64,000 bases of DNA, from assembly GCA_900169975.1 (NCBI GenBank), contig LT827120.1, positions 1 to 64,000 on the forward strand. Reading direction: 5' to 3'. Below the pieces are notes generated by a model that had not been told where the DNA came from, did no database searches, and saw nothing but the letters and a program-made list of their open reading frames with translations. Origin of the DNA: Pseudoflavonifractor sp. Marseille-P3106. GTDB lineage: Bacteria > Bacillota > Clostridia > Oscillospirales > Oscillospiraceae. Made by a program: the position numbers and the translations under genes. Positions 8,527 to 16,570 of the stretch are shown one piece after another (the stretch's first letter is position 1; the number at the start of each line of letters is the position of its first letter).

Positions 8527-9669
8527 TCATTTACCCTCCTTCGCGACAGAAGCCTCGGCTTTTTCTTGGTCGTCCTCGTCGTCCTTGCTGTTGTCCACAA
8601 TTTTTTTCATGCGGCGGCCGTCCACGACGCCCACGCCGATTACAAACAGCATGCACAGGGCAATGATGATGGAGTTCATCGAGGAGATCACGCCGGTTTC
8701 AATGGACATGGTGGCCCCGCCGGCTTTCAGCGCTGCAAAGAACAGGGCGGCGGCAATTACGCCCAGAGGGTTGCCACCGGCCAGCAGAGCCACGGCCACG
8801 CTCTCATAGCCGACGCCGGTCACGAATTCCATAAACAGGCGGCGCTTCAATCCCATGGACTCCACGGCTCCAGAGAAGCCGCCGATGACTGCGCCGATCA
8901 TAATGATGATCATGATCTGCTTGCGGGAATCCACACCTGCGTAACGGGCCGCATGGGGGTTTGCACCCAGCATTTTGGTACGGTAGCCAAAGGGAGTGTA
9001 GTTGAGGATAAAATGAAACACCAGGCACAGCACAATGGCGATAAAGGGACCGGGATGGAGGCTGGTGCCCTTCATCAGAATGGGCAGCAGTGCGCTGGAG
9101 ACAAATTTCTTACTCATGGGGTAGAAGGAGCCCACCTCGGCAACGAACGGTACGTTGGAAACGACCCAGTTGGTCAGATAGATGGCGATATAGCTCATCA
9201 TAATAGTTGAGGTAACTTCATTGACGCCCTTATAAGCCCGCAGATAACCGGGGATCAGGCCCCAGGCAGCGGAAAAGATGGCTGCGCAGATAAAGCACAG
9301 GAAGATATGTACCACGGGAGGAAGGCCCAGATCCATTACGCCAACGATGGAAGCACCAATGGCGCCCAGATACATATAACCTTCCATGCCGATGTTCCAG
9401 ACACCGGCCTTAATGCCCAGCGCCACGCCGACGCCGCCCAGCAGCAACGGGGAAGCGCGCACCAGAACGTTGCTCAGCGCCTGCATGCTGCCAAAAGCGC
9501 CCCGCAGGAGGGAGCCGTACGCCAAAAAGGGATTTACGCCGGAAAAAGCGATCAGGATGCCGCCGGTGATCAGGCCCAGTACAATACCGAGGACTGTCCG
9601 TCCAAAAGAGACTGCCAGGTCGCCCAGAAAGGGGATCTTCAGAGTTTTTACGTTCTTTTTCTCGTTCAT
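8527..9669 (-). CDS. BMP-family ABC transporter permease (first subunit)
   Basis: A 380-residue multi-spanning permease of the nucleoside/purine BMP class. It has an N-terminal cytoplasmic stretch, then about eight to ten hydrophobic helices; the segment KAGVWNIGMEGYMYLGAIGA is typical of the larger permease subunit. The C-terminal tail is acidic and lysine-rich. Its ATG overlaps the ATPase stop as ATGA (9666-9669), and its stop nearly touches the next permease, so the three genes are tightly coupled. Confidence 0.9.
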   Translation of the reverse strand: MNEKKNVKTLKIPFLGDLAVSFGRTVLGIVLGLITGGILIAFSGVNPFLAYGSLLRGAFGSMQALSNVLVRASPLLLGGVGVALGIKAGVWNIGMEGYMYLGAIGASIVGVMDLGLPPVVHIFLCFICAAIFSAAWGLIPGYLRAYKGVNEVTSTIMMSYIAIYLTNWVVSNVPFVAEVGSFYPMSKKFVSSALLPILMKGTSLHPGPFIAIVLCLVFHFILNYTPFGYRTKMLGANPHAARYAGVDSRKQIMIIIMIGAVIGGFSGAVESMGLKRRLFMEFVTGVGYESVAVALLAGGNPLGVIAAALFFAALKAGGATMSIETGVISSMNSIIIALCMLFVIGVGVVDGRRMKKIVDNSKDDEDDQEKAEASVAKEGK

Positions 9670-11186
9670 GCTTGTACCTCCGGGGACTGCCCCAACATCA
9701 TTTGACCAATGACCTGCTGATCCGCAGTCTCGCCGTTCAAGTCGCCCATGCTCTCGCCGCTGTACAACACGACGATGCGGTCGCTCAGGGCCATAACCTC
9801 CTGCAACTCGGCAGAAATGAAGAGCACCGCCGCGCCACGATTGCGCTCTTTCAGCAGAATATCGTGAACATTGGACACAGCGCCCAGATCAAGGCCGCGG
9901 GTGGGGTGGGCGGCAATGTCCAAAACCGGCTCCGGATCCAGCTCGCGGGCGATGACCACCTTCTGCTGGTTGCCGCCGGAAAGATTTCTGACATGCACAT
10001 CTTCGTTGGGCGTCTTGACGTGATATTTTTTGATCATGTCCCGGGCGTGGCGCTTGATCTCCTTGTACCGGAGAACATGCTTGTGGGCAAAGGGCTCATT
10101 GTAATAGTCCTTCACGATCATATTGTCTGCAATGCTGAAATCCATGACCAGGCCGGTCTTTTGCCGGTCCTCAGGAATAAAGCCCAGGAAGGAGGGGTCG
10201 GCAATGACTCCGGTGACAGGCTTTCCTTTAATGGTAATGGAGCCGCTCGTCATTTTGCGCATGCCGGAAATGCACTCTGCCAGTTCGCGCTGTCCGTTTC
10301 CGTCAACACCGGCGATGCCGACGATCTCGCCGGCGTGTACCACAAGGTTAAAGTTTTTCAAGGCCGGTACGCCGCGGTCATCTACTGCGCAGACGTCCTT
10401 CATAACCAGAATTGGCTCGGGATTTTCGAATGGGGGATGTGCTTTCCGCTCAATGGAGACCGGACGGCCGACCATCATAGCGGCCAGCTTCAGCTCCGTG
10501 GCGTCCTTTGTGTCAATCGTACCGATAAATTTACCATCCCGGAGGACCGTAACGCGATTTGTGATTTCAATCAGCTCACGCAGCTTGTGGCTGATGATAA
10601 TCACCGAGCGGCCCTTGGCGGTGATATGCCGAATGGCGTTGCACAACTGGTCGCTCTCTGCGGGAGTCAGAACGGCGGTGGGCTCATCCAGTACCAGCAC
10701 CTTGCAGTCGCGGTACAGGGCTTTCAGGATCTCCACCCACTGCTGCTTGCCCACCGGCAGCTTCCAGACGATCTCGTCGGGGTCCACATACAGCTCATAC
10801 TCTTTGCAAAGCTCCAAAAGGCGCTTTTTGGCCGGCTCCAGATCCAACTTCTGCTTTTTGTCCGAAATGCCCAGAATCACGTTTTCAATCACGGAAAGAG
10901 TGTCTACAAGTTTAAAGTGCTGGTGAACCATGCCGATACCGTGGGCAATGGCCTCAGTGGGGGCGTTGATCTTGACCTCTTGACCATCCAGCAGGATCCT
11001 GCCGGTGGTCGCGGGATAAAGGCCGTAGAGGACGTTCATCAGGGTCGTCTTGCCGGCGCCGTTTTCACCCAGCAGGCCCAGAACCTCGCCCTTCTTACAG
11101 TCAATGCTGACGTGGTCATTGGCCAGCACGCCCGGAAACTCTACTGTGATGTCCTGCATCTGCAGGGCGTAATTATTTTCTTCCAT
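9666..11186 (-). CDS. BMP-family ABC transporter ATP-binding protein (duplicated ATPase)
   Basis: A 506-residue protein with two fused ABC ATPase halves, the normal form in BMP nucleoside/purine importers. The first half has a full Walker A (GENGAGKTT from residue 40) and VLDEPTAVL Walker B; the second has the usual degenerate Walker A (GVDGNGQRE), an LSGGNQQK signature and a Walker B region reading LDIAAHPTRGLD. The ATG at 11186 gives the usual family length and has AGGAG 12 bases upstream; an ATG at 11198 sits directly on that site and is less likely. It energises the two permeases encoded next to it. Confidence 0.9.
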   Translation of the reverse strand: MEENNYALQMQDITVEFPGVLANDHVSIDCKKGEVLGLLGENGAGKTTLMNVLYGLYPATTGRILLDGQEVKINAPTEAIAHGIGMVHQHFKLVDTLSVIENVILGISDKKQKLDLEPAKKRLLELCKEYELYVDPDEIVWKLPVGKQQWVEILKALYRDCKVLVLDEPTAVLTPAESDQLCNAIRHITAKGRSVIIISHKLRELIEITNRVTVLRDGKFIGTIDTKDATELKLAAMMVGRPVSIERKAHPPFENPEPILVMKDVCAVDDRGVPALKNFNLVVHAGEIVGIAGVDGNGQRELAECISGMRKMTSGSITIKGKPVTGVIADPSFLGFIPEDRQKTGLVMDFSIADNMIVKDYYNEPFAHKHVLRYKEIKRHARDMIKKYHVKTPNEDVHVRNLSGGNQQKVVIARELDPEPVLDIAAHPTRGLDLGAVSNVHDILLKERNRGAAVLFISAELQEVMALSDRIVVLYSGESMGDLNGETADQQVIGQMMLGQSPEVQA

Positions 11187-11256
11187 CGTCGAATCCATCT
11201 CCTGCACACGGAATGTGGAACACTTACAGGCTTCCTTTTTCTCTCGAAATATAGAG

Positions 11257-11317
11257 TGGCTTGCCGGGCGCTTGGAAATCAATGTGTGATTGTTTCCCCG
11301 CAGTCCCCGGCAAGCCA
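11257..11317 (-). other. Long-arm hairpin between the BMP lipoprotein and ATPase genes
   Basis: Arms 11257-11268 and 11306-11317 form a perfect 12-bp stem around a 37-base loop that holds a smaller AATCA/TGATT stem. Such structures between a binding-protein gene and the rest of an ABC operon usually keep the binding protein in excess. There is no T-run. Confidence 0.6.
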
Positions 11318-11361
11318 ACCCTTTACATGGCCAACTCGGAATTTTAAATTAAAGGTTGTAT

Positions 11362-12354
11362 TTAGTCGTCGATGTCGATCTTGCCGGCGAGCAGGTCGGC
11401 GATTGCGGCATCATAGACAGCCTGGGCATCCGCGTCCAACTTGGCGTTGATTACAGGGCGGATGCCTTCCTCAGCCATGCCGACCACGTGGGCCTTGCCG
11501 TCACAGACCTCGCCTGTGGCCTCCAGATAGGCCAGGGAGTCCCAGGCAAACACAGCGCTGCCAGCAGTCACGTCCTCCGCACCGTAATCCTTTGCGTAAT
11601 CGGCCACGGCGCCGACGACCCAAACATTCTTGGAGTCCTGAGCGGCGGCGGCAACACCGGCACCGGCGGCGTCCAGGCAGGGGAACAGGACGTCGTAGCC
11701 CTGCGCGATCAGAGCCAGAGAAGCTTCGCGGGCCTTTACAGTGTCAGCCCAGTCGCCGGTGGTGATGGCGGTAGCTTCAATGTCGGGGTTGACGTACTTC
11801 AGTCCTTCATAGAAGCTGGCCTCCATCTGGCGGTGGGGGGCATAGAACTCACCGGTGATCATGGCGACCTTGTTGGTTTTGGTGGTCAGGCCGGCCAGTA
11901 CACCGCCGATGAAGCCTGCGTGGCTGTAGCTGACGGTAGCGGCGGACATGTTGGGCAGATCGTAAGTATCCACACCCACGGAGAACACAAACTTGGTCTC
12001 AGGATACTCTTCGGCGACGATGGATACGGCTTCGCCGAACTGGCCGCCCTGGCCGATGACGATCTCATAGCCCTGCTGGGCAAACTGGCGAAGAACCTCG
12101 ACCTGCTCGTCCTGGGCGACATTCTCTTTGTAGGCATACTTCTTGATGCCCTTCTCCTCAACGGCCTTCATCAGGCCCTCGTAAGTAAACTGGTTGAAGG
12201 CCTCGTCTGTGATCAGGCCGGGAAAAGCCATTGCAACGCTGCCCTTCCACTCGTCGCTGTCCGCAGCGGGCTTCTCGCCCGAGCCGCCGCAACTGGTCAA
12301 AGCCATGGTAAACATAAGCGCGAGGGCCAGAATTCCGGTGAACTTCTTTTTCAT
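11362..12354 (-). CDS. BMP-family substrate-binding lipoprotein
   Basis: A 330-residue lipoprotein with a lysine-rich start, a hydrophobic segment and the lipobox LTSC (lipidated C22), followed by a Gly/Ser linker. The rest matches Bmp/PnrA-type periplasmic-binding proteins for purine nucleosides and related ligands. Tethered outside the membrane, it would hand substrate to the two permeases. It is the first gene of the operon, with a GAGGAGAAAT ribosome site and a strong promoter about 270 bases upstream. The ligand may be a purine base, nucleoside or urate-like compound; the neighbouring hydantoin/purine enzymes favour this, but it is inferred. Confidence 0.9.
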   Translation of the reverse strand: MKKKFTGILALALMFTMALTSCGGSGEKPAADSDEWKGSVAMAFPGLITDEAFNQFTYEGLMKAVEEKGIKKYAYKENVAQDEQVEVLRQFAQQGYEIVIGQGGQFGEAVSIVAEEYPETKFVFSVGVDTYDLPNMSAATVSYSHAGFIGGVLAGLTTKTNKVAMITGEFYAPHRQMEASFYEGLKYVNPDIEATAITTGDWADTVKAREASLALIAQGYDVLFPCLDAAGAGVAAAAQDSKNVWVVGAVADYAKDYGAEDVTAGSAVFAWDSLAYLEATGEVCDGKAHVVGMAEEGIRPVINAKLDADAQAVYDAAIADLLAGKIDIDD

Positions 12355-13195
12355 CTTTCATTTCTCCTCACTATAAAATTTTTGCTGGAACTTTTTTGCT
12401 TACCCAAACAAACGGTACAGCATCTCCTCGCTATGTTGACAAATGTGCACCCCCTTTTTACATGCTGGCTACACCAAAATTTAATTTTGTTTGCTAAATA
12501 AAACCTCCTGAAAATACCAGAATACTTTCCCCCAAAATACTGAAATATTTTTTGACGTACAAACTCATTTTTGAATTATTGTAGATATAGCCGAAACTGA
12601 TAAAATGTTGTCGCTTTCTTTTATTGCATTGTAACAGCGTACGCTTACGATGTCAACAATAATTATATGAAGTTCAAAAATTTTTTATGGAGCTTTTGAG
12701 TTCGGGGGGCGGGAAGGGCGTATGCGGATATCCTGCGGGGAAAATGGAAGAAAATTTTAGCTGTTGCCTGCATACTATCCGTGCCAGCTGTATTTTCCCA
12801 TGCGTTATCTTGTCCGTATAGATTATGTCAGAAAGGAAAGGCGTGTCCCGTTTGTGATTTGTCCCAAAGTGAATTGTCAAACTAAGTGCAGCAGGAATTA
12901 AGCTCGAAGTCCTACAATTCCTGTGCAGAATGGAAGTTAAGAACCTTGCGAGGCCTGGCGCTCAGCAACGCCGGGTTTCGTTTTAGTGTGGCGGGAGCAG
13001 CACGAGAAAGATTTCTACCCTTGGGATAAAACTCCCTAATGGACACACATTGCGAATACGGATACAGGGTAATATCTTAACATGTTTTTCAGAGTATGCA
13101 GAGGCTATCTGTTCCATTTGTGTCCTTTCGGCTTGACAAGGGGGGACAAATGGTGATATCTTGAAAAAAATATCCGGCTGCGCCGGGTGCTGTTT
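12355..13195. other. Long intergenic region between the purine and molybdenum clusters
   Basis: This AT-rich region separates the divergent purine operon (left) and Moco operon (right). The left part is the 5' leader of the BMP gene (about 265 bases, no recognised purine riboswitch). The promoter lies at 12628-12656. A possible hairpin-rich segment with a terminator-like end lies at 12880-12985. A TTGACA is present at 13133-13138. An open frame at 12674-12880 on the minus strand has no ribosome site and no recognisable product, and is not called. Confidence 0.6.
12628..12656 (-). promoter_or_regulatory. Consensus promoter with embedded palindrome, BMP/purine operon
   Basis: Minus-strand TTGACA (12656-12651), a 17-base spacer and TACAAT (12633-12628). 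The spacer holds the near-palindrome GTAAGCGTACGCTGTTAC, whose core GCGTACGC is perfect. Its position between -35 and -10 suggests an operator for a repressor that is not encoded in this window. Confidence 0.75.
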
Positions 13196-13201
13196 TATAA
13201 T
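13196..13201 (+). promoter_or_regulatory. -10 element upstream of the first Moco riboswitch
   Basis: TATAAT at 13196-13201 would place the transcript start at about 13208, exactly where the aptamer begins. The -35 region (near 13173-13178) is weak. Confidence 0.5.
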
Positions 13202-13206
13202 ACTGA

Positions 13207-13301
13207 TTCTCCGAGCCTGTCTGCCTACGGCGTTTCGCTAGGGCAGTCCGGCCTGGGTTCTGCTGGAAACGGCGGGGCCTTCCGTGCTTGAAAAGGAGAG
13301 A
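13207..13301 (+). promoter_or_regulatory. Candidate Moco riboswitch upstream of mobB operon
   Basis: About 95 bases that resemble the Moco RNA family: a P1 stem TCTCC/GGAGA (13208-13212 with 13295-13299), then CGAGCC, internal GGAAAC, and the conserved 3' end TTGAAAAGGAGAGA. A second copy with the same landmarks lies upstream of modA, which supports a shared conserved RNA rather than chance. It is followed by a strong terminator and the mobB ribosome site. The family (known to sense molybdenum or tungsten cofactor and control Moco genes) is assigned by eye, so a covariance search would be needed to prove it. Confidence 0.75.
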
Positions 13302-13335
13302 CCGCCGGGACGCAGACCTTCTGCGCCTCCAGTTG

Positions 13336-13368
13336 GTCCCTGCTTTTTCAAAAAGCAGGGACTTTTTT
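13336..13368 (+). terminator. Riboswitch-controlled terminator upstream of mobB
   Basis: A near-perfect hairpin GTCCCTGCTTTTT / AAAAAGCAGGGAC followed by six T residues (13363-13368), just 23 bases before the mobB start. Placed between the aptamer and the first gene, it is the expected expression platform. Upstream bases 13322-13330 are also perfectly complementary to the mobB Shine-Dalgarno region 13379-13387, a possible second control on translation. Confidence 0.85.
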
Positions 13369-13391
13369 ATCCCCCAAAGGAGGCGCATCCT

Positions 13392-13883
13392 ATGCCCGCC
13401 ATCCCCGTGTGGTCTCTTGTCGCTCTGTCCAACACCGGCAAGACCACCTTCCTGGAAAAGCTGATTCCCGCCCTGCGGGTTCTGGGCCTGTCGGTGGGTG
13501 TGGTCAAGCACGACTCCCACGACTTTGAACTGGACCACGAGGGTAAGGACACCTTTCGCCTGAGTCAGGCAGGGGCAGAGGTGACCGCCATCCTCTCAGA
13601 CACTCAGTTTGCCCTCCGCCAAAGAGGGGCCCTTTCCCCTGAGGAGGCAGTGGCCCGGGTGACGGGCGTGGATCTCATCCTCACCGAGGGCTTCAAGCAC
13701 GGTCCCTGGCCCAAGCTGGCCCTCTGCCGGGCGGGCAGCGCCCCGGCGGTGCCGCTGGAAAACTGCGCCGCCCTCATCACCGACACGCCCCCGGCCTCCT
13801 GCCCCATTCCCGTCTTTTTTATCGACGACCCCACACCCCTGGCCCTCTGGCTGGCGGGCCAATGCAAGGAGGAAACGCCATGA
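13392..13883 (+). CDS. mobB: MobB-like molybdopterin-guanine dinucleotide synthesis GTPase
   Basis: A 163-residue MobB-type P-loop protein, thought to help MobA or insertion factors when the dinucleotide form of the cofactor is made. The P-loop reads ALSNTGKTT (residues 11-19), so the first Walker A glycine is alanine; the KHDSHDFELD segment and LTEGFKH motif are typical of MobB. The start at 13392 has AAAGGAGG. It begins the Moco operon after the riboswitch, and its stop overlaps the next gene as ATGA. No mobA is present in the window. Confidence 0.85.
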   Translation: MPAIPVWSLVALSNTGKTTFLEKLIPALRVLGLSVGVVKHDSHDFELDHEGKDTFRLSQAGAEVTAILSDTQFALRQRGALSPEEAVARVTGVDLILTEGFKHGPWPKLALCRAGSAPAVPLENCAALITDTPPASCPIPVFFIDDPTPLALWLAGQCKEETP

Positions 13884-14908
13884 AGCTCATTCGTACCGAA
13901 GACGCGGCGGGGCACGTGCTCTGCCACGACATGACCCGCATCGTCAAGGGGGTCTCCAAGGGCCCCGCCTTCCGGAAGGGGCACATCGTCGCTCCGGAGG
14001 ACATCCCCCTGCTGCTGTCCATGGGGAAGGAAAATCTCTACGTCTGGGAAAAGGAACCGGGGATGCTCCATGAGGATGAGGCCGCCCGGATCCTCTATCA
14101 GATCTGCGCGGGGGACGCAGAGAACCTGCGTCCCTCCGAGGTGAAGGAGGGCAAGATCGAAGTTTCCGCCGGAGAGGACGGCCTGCTGCTGGTGGACATC
14201 CCAAGGCTGAAGGCCGTCAATTCTCTGGGTGGACTCATGATTGCCACCCGGCACAGCCATCTCCCGGTAAAACGGGGGGACAAGCTGGCGGGGACCCGGA
14301 TCATTCCCCTGGTCATCCGGGAGGACAAGCTGGCTGAGGCCCGCGCCGCCGCCGGGGAGATCCCCCTGCTCTCTCTCAGGCCCTTCCGGGCCAGGAAGGT
14401 GGCCATTGTCACCACCGGCAGCGAGGTGCGAAAGGGGCTCATCACCGACACCTTCACCCCCGTGCTGGAGGAAAAGGTGGGTGAGTACGGCTGCTCTGTC
14501 TTGGGCCACGTCTGCCCCGGGGATGACCCCGCCGCCATCACTGCCGCCATCCTGGACTTCAAGCGGCAGGGGGCCGAGCTCATTCTCTGTTCCGGCGGCA
14601 TGAGTGTGGACCCCGACGACAAGACCCCCCTGGCCATCAAAAACACCGGCGCGCGGGTGGTGAGCTACGGTTCCCCCGTCCTCCCGGGAGCCATGCTGAT
14701 GGTGTCCTATCTGGACGCTGTGCCTGTGGTGGGCCTGCCCGGCTGCGTCATGTACGCCAGGCGCACCGTATTTGACCTGGTCCTCCCCTGCTTCCTGGCC
14801 GACGTGCCGGTGACGGCGGAGGACCTGGCCGCCATGGGCCACGGCGGTCTGTGCCTGAGCTGCGGGACCTGCACCTGGCCCAACTGCGGCTTCGGAAAGG
14901 GGTGGTGA
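13880..14908 (+). CDS. Molybdopterin-binding MoeA/MogA-like protein with Cys-rich tail
   Basis: A 342-residue protein with a MoCF-biosynthesis (MogA/MoeA) domain in the second half: [34 protein letters not shown] and [15 protein letters not shown] match molybdopterin-binding loops. It lacks the complete MoeA architecture of the separate moeA at 20234. The C-terminus ends [18 protein letters not shown], with four cysteines spaced C-x2-C-x2-C-x4-C, which could hold a metal. Start and upstream stop overlap as ATGA. It is conserved in Moco clusters of clostridia, but its exact step is not settled; a role in cofactor handling for molybdenum hydroxylases is inference. Confidence 0.75.
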   Translation: MKLIRTEDAAGHVLCHDMTRIVKGVSKGPAFRKGHIVAPEDIPLLLSMGKENLYVWEKEPGMLHEDEAARILYQICAGDAENLRPSEVKEGKIEVSAGEDGLLLVDIPRLKAVNSLGGLMIATRHSHLPVKRGDKLAGTRIIPLVIREDKLAEARAAAGEIPLLSLRPFRARKVAIVTTGSEVRKGLITDTFTPVLEEKVGEYGCSVLGHVCPGDDPAAITAAILDFKRQGAELILCSGGMSVDPDDKTPLAIKNTGARVVSYGSPVLPGAMLMVSYLDAVPVVGLPGCVMYARRTVFDLVLPCFLADVPVTAEDLAAMGHGGLCLSCGTCTWPNCGFGKGW

Positions 14909-14910
14909 GG

Positions 14911-15405
14911 ATGCCTCTCAACCACTTTGACGCCGCCGGGAACGCCATCATGGTGGACGTCTCTCAAAAGGCGGATACCGTCCGTCAGGCCACCGCGGCG
15001 GGCCGCATTCTGGTCAGTTCGGACTGCTTCGAGGCCATTCGCTCCGGCACCGCCAAAAAAGGGGACGTGCTGGGGGTGGCCCGGGTGGCCGGGATCATGG
15101 CCACCAAGCGCACCAGCGAGCTCATTCCACTCTGCCACCCCCTGCCTCTCACCAAGGTCTCGGTGGAGTTTGCCCTTCTGGAGGAACTGCCCGGGGTGGA
15201 GGCGGTGTGCACCGCATCCTGCACCGGCAAGACGGGGGTGGAGATGGAGGCTCTCACGGGCTGCACTGTCGCCCTTCTCACCATCTACGACATGTGCAAG
15301 GCCATGGATCGGGGCATGACCCTCACCGGGGTCTACCTCCGGGAGAAAGACGGGGGCAAGAGCGGCCGCATTGAAAACGCCGTCCCCCGGGGGGAGGCCC
15401 GATGA
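14911..15405 (+). CDS. moaC: Cyclic pyranopterin monophosphate synthase
   Basis: A 164-residue MoaC, which acts with MoaA to convert GTP to cyclic pyranopterin monophosphate, the first committed Moco intermediate. The signature stretches [21 protein letters not shown] and GVEMEALT are present. The ATG at 14911 gives the standard family length, with AAAGGGG eight bases upstream. It starts two bases behind the preceding gene and overlaps moaA as ATGA, so moaC and moaA are likely made in step. Confidence 0.95.
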   Translation: MPLNHFDAAGNAIMVDVSQKADTVRQATAAGRILVSSDCFEAIRSGTAKKGDVLGVARVAGIMATKRTSELIPLCHPLPLTKVSVEFALLEELPGVEAVCTASCTGKTGVEMEALTGCTVALLTIYDMCKAMDRGMTLTGVYLREKDGGKSGRIENAVPRGEAR

Positions 15406-16367
15406 CGGACGGGTTCGGGCGGAAAATCGACTATCTCCGGCTTTCCATCACCGACCGGTGCAATCTGCGCTGCCGGTACTGCATGCCCGAGGAGGTTCCC
15501 TTTGTGCCCCATGGGGACATTCTTCGCTACGAGGAGATGGTGCGTGTCTGCGCCGCCGCCGCCCGGCTGGGGGTGGACACCATCAAGGTCACCGGCGGAG
15601 AGCCGCTGGCCCGAAAGGGCTGCGCCGGTCTGGTCGCCGCGCTGAAGGCCGTCCCCGGTATTCGAAAGGTGACTCTCACCACCAACGGTGTCCTGCTGGC
15701 CCAGCAGCTTCCCAGACTTCTGTCGGCGGGGCTGGATGGGGTCAACATCAGTCTGGATACGTTGGACCGGGAGGCCTACCGCCGTCTCACCGGTCGGGAT
15801 GAGCTGCCCCGGGCGCTGGACGGGCTGGAGGCCGCGCTGGCTGCCGGTGTGCGGACCAAGATCAACGCCGTTCCCCTGGCCGAAACCGGACGGGAAGGTC
15901 TGCTGGCCCTGGCCGCGCTGGCCGAGACCCGGCCGGTGGACGTGCGGTTTATTGAACTCATGCCTGTGGGGCACGGCAGCGAGCTGGCCCCCTTTGGCCA
16001 GAATGCCCTGCTGGCCGCGCTGAAAGAGCGCTGGCCCGGACTCGCCCCTACGGACGAAAAGCGGGGAAACGGCCCCGCCCGCTACTGGATCGCCCCCGAA
16101 CTGAAGGGGGCCGTCGGATTCATCAGCGCGGTCAGCCACGAGTTCTGCGCGCACTGCAACCGGGTGCGGCTGACCAGCGAGGGATTTTTAAAGCTGTGCC
16201 TATGTTACGGCGACGGGGTGGATCTCCGGGCCCCGCTGCGGGGAGGGGCGTCCGAGGCCGAACTGGAAGAACTGCTGCGGCAGGCTGTTCTTCAAAAGCC
16301 CGCCCGCCATTCCTTTGGGAAAGGCCGGGCACCGGAGGGACGGATCATGTCTCAGATCGGGGGATAG
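15402..16367 (+). CDS. moaA: GTP 3',8-cyclase
   Basis: A 321-residue radical SAM enzyme catalysing the GTP cyclisation that starts Moco synthesis. The radical SAM cluster motif is C20-x3-C24-x2-C27, and the C-terminal second cluster cysteines are in [11 protein letters not shown] and the following LKLCL. The protein ends in Gly-Gly (MSQIGG), the conserved tail needed for activity. It overlaps moaC by four bases. A 203-base gap follows, in which no riboswitch or clear promoter was found. Confidence 0.95.
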   Translation: MTDGFGRKIDYLRLSITDRCNLRCRYCMPEEVPFVPHGDILRYEEMVRVCAAAARLGVDTIKVTGGEPLARKGCAGLVAALKAVPGIRKVTLTTNGVLLAQQLPRLLSAGLDGVNISLDTLDREAYRRLTGRDELPRALDGLEAALAAGVRTKINAVPLAETGREGLLALAALAETRPVDVRFIELMPVGHGSELAPFGQNALLAALKERWPGLAPTDEKRGNGPARYWIAPELKGAVGFISAVSHEFCAHCNRVRLTSEGFLKLCLCYGDGVDLRAPLRGGASEAELEELLRQAVLQKPARHSFGKGRAPEGRIMSQIGG

Positions 16368-16570
16368 GCCGCGGCCTCCGGACAGGCGGGACCCAGGCAT
16401 TGCCGCTTGGCTGTCAGGTGACGGCCCGTTCCGCGTCCATGCTCTGAAAGGCCGTCCGTTTCTGCGAAAAAAGAATCGTCGCCCGAACCCCTCGCTCAGA
16501 GAGATGCAATCACATTGCAAATAAACGGAACCACACCCTCATCTCAACTTACAGAACGGAGTCTGATCCC

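Noticed and set aside
12357-12625. Purine riboswitch in the BMP operon leader
   Set aside because: The conserved core elements of guanine/adenine aptamers were not found on reading the leader; only a generic AT-rich leader is seen.
12674-12880. A 68-codon frame on the minus strand in the purine-Moco gap
   Set aside because: No ribosome site, no recognisable feature, placed across low-complexity intergenic DNA.
16368-16570. A third Moco riboswitch before the MOSC-MogA gene
   Set aside because: None of the landmarks (CGAGCC, GGAAAC, GAAAAGGAGAG) occur there.
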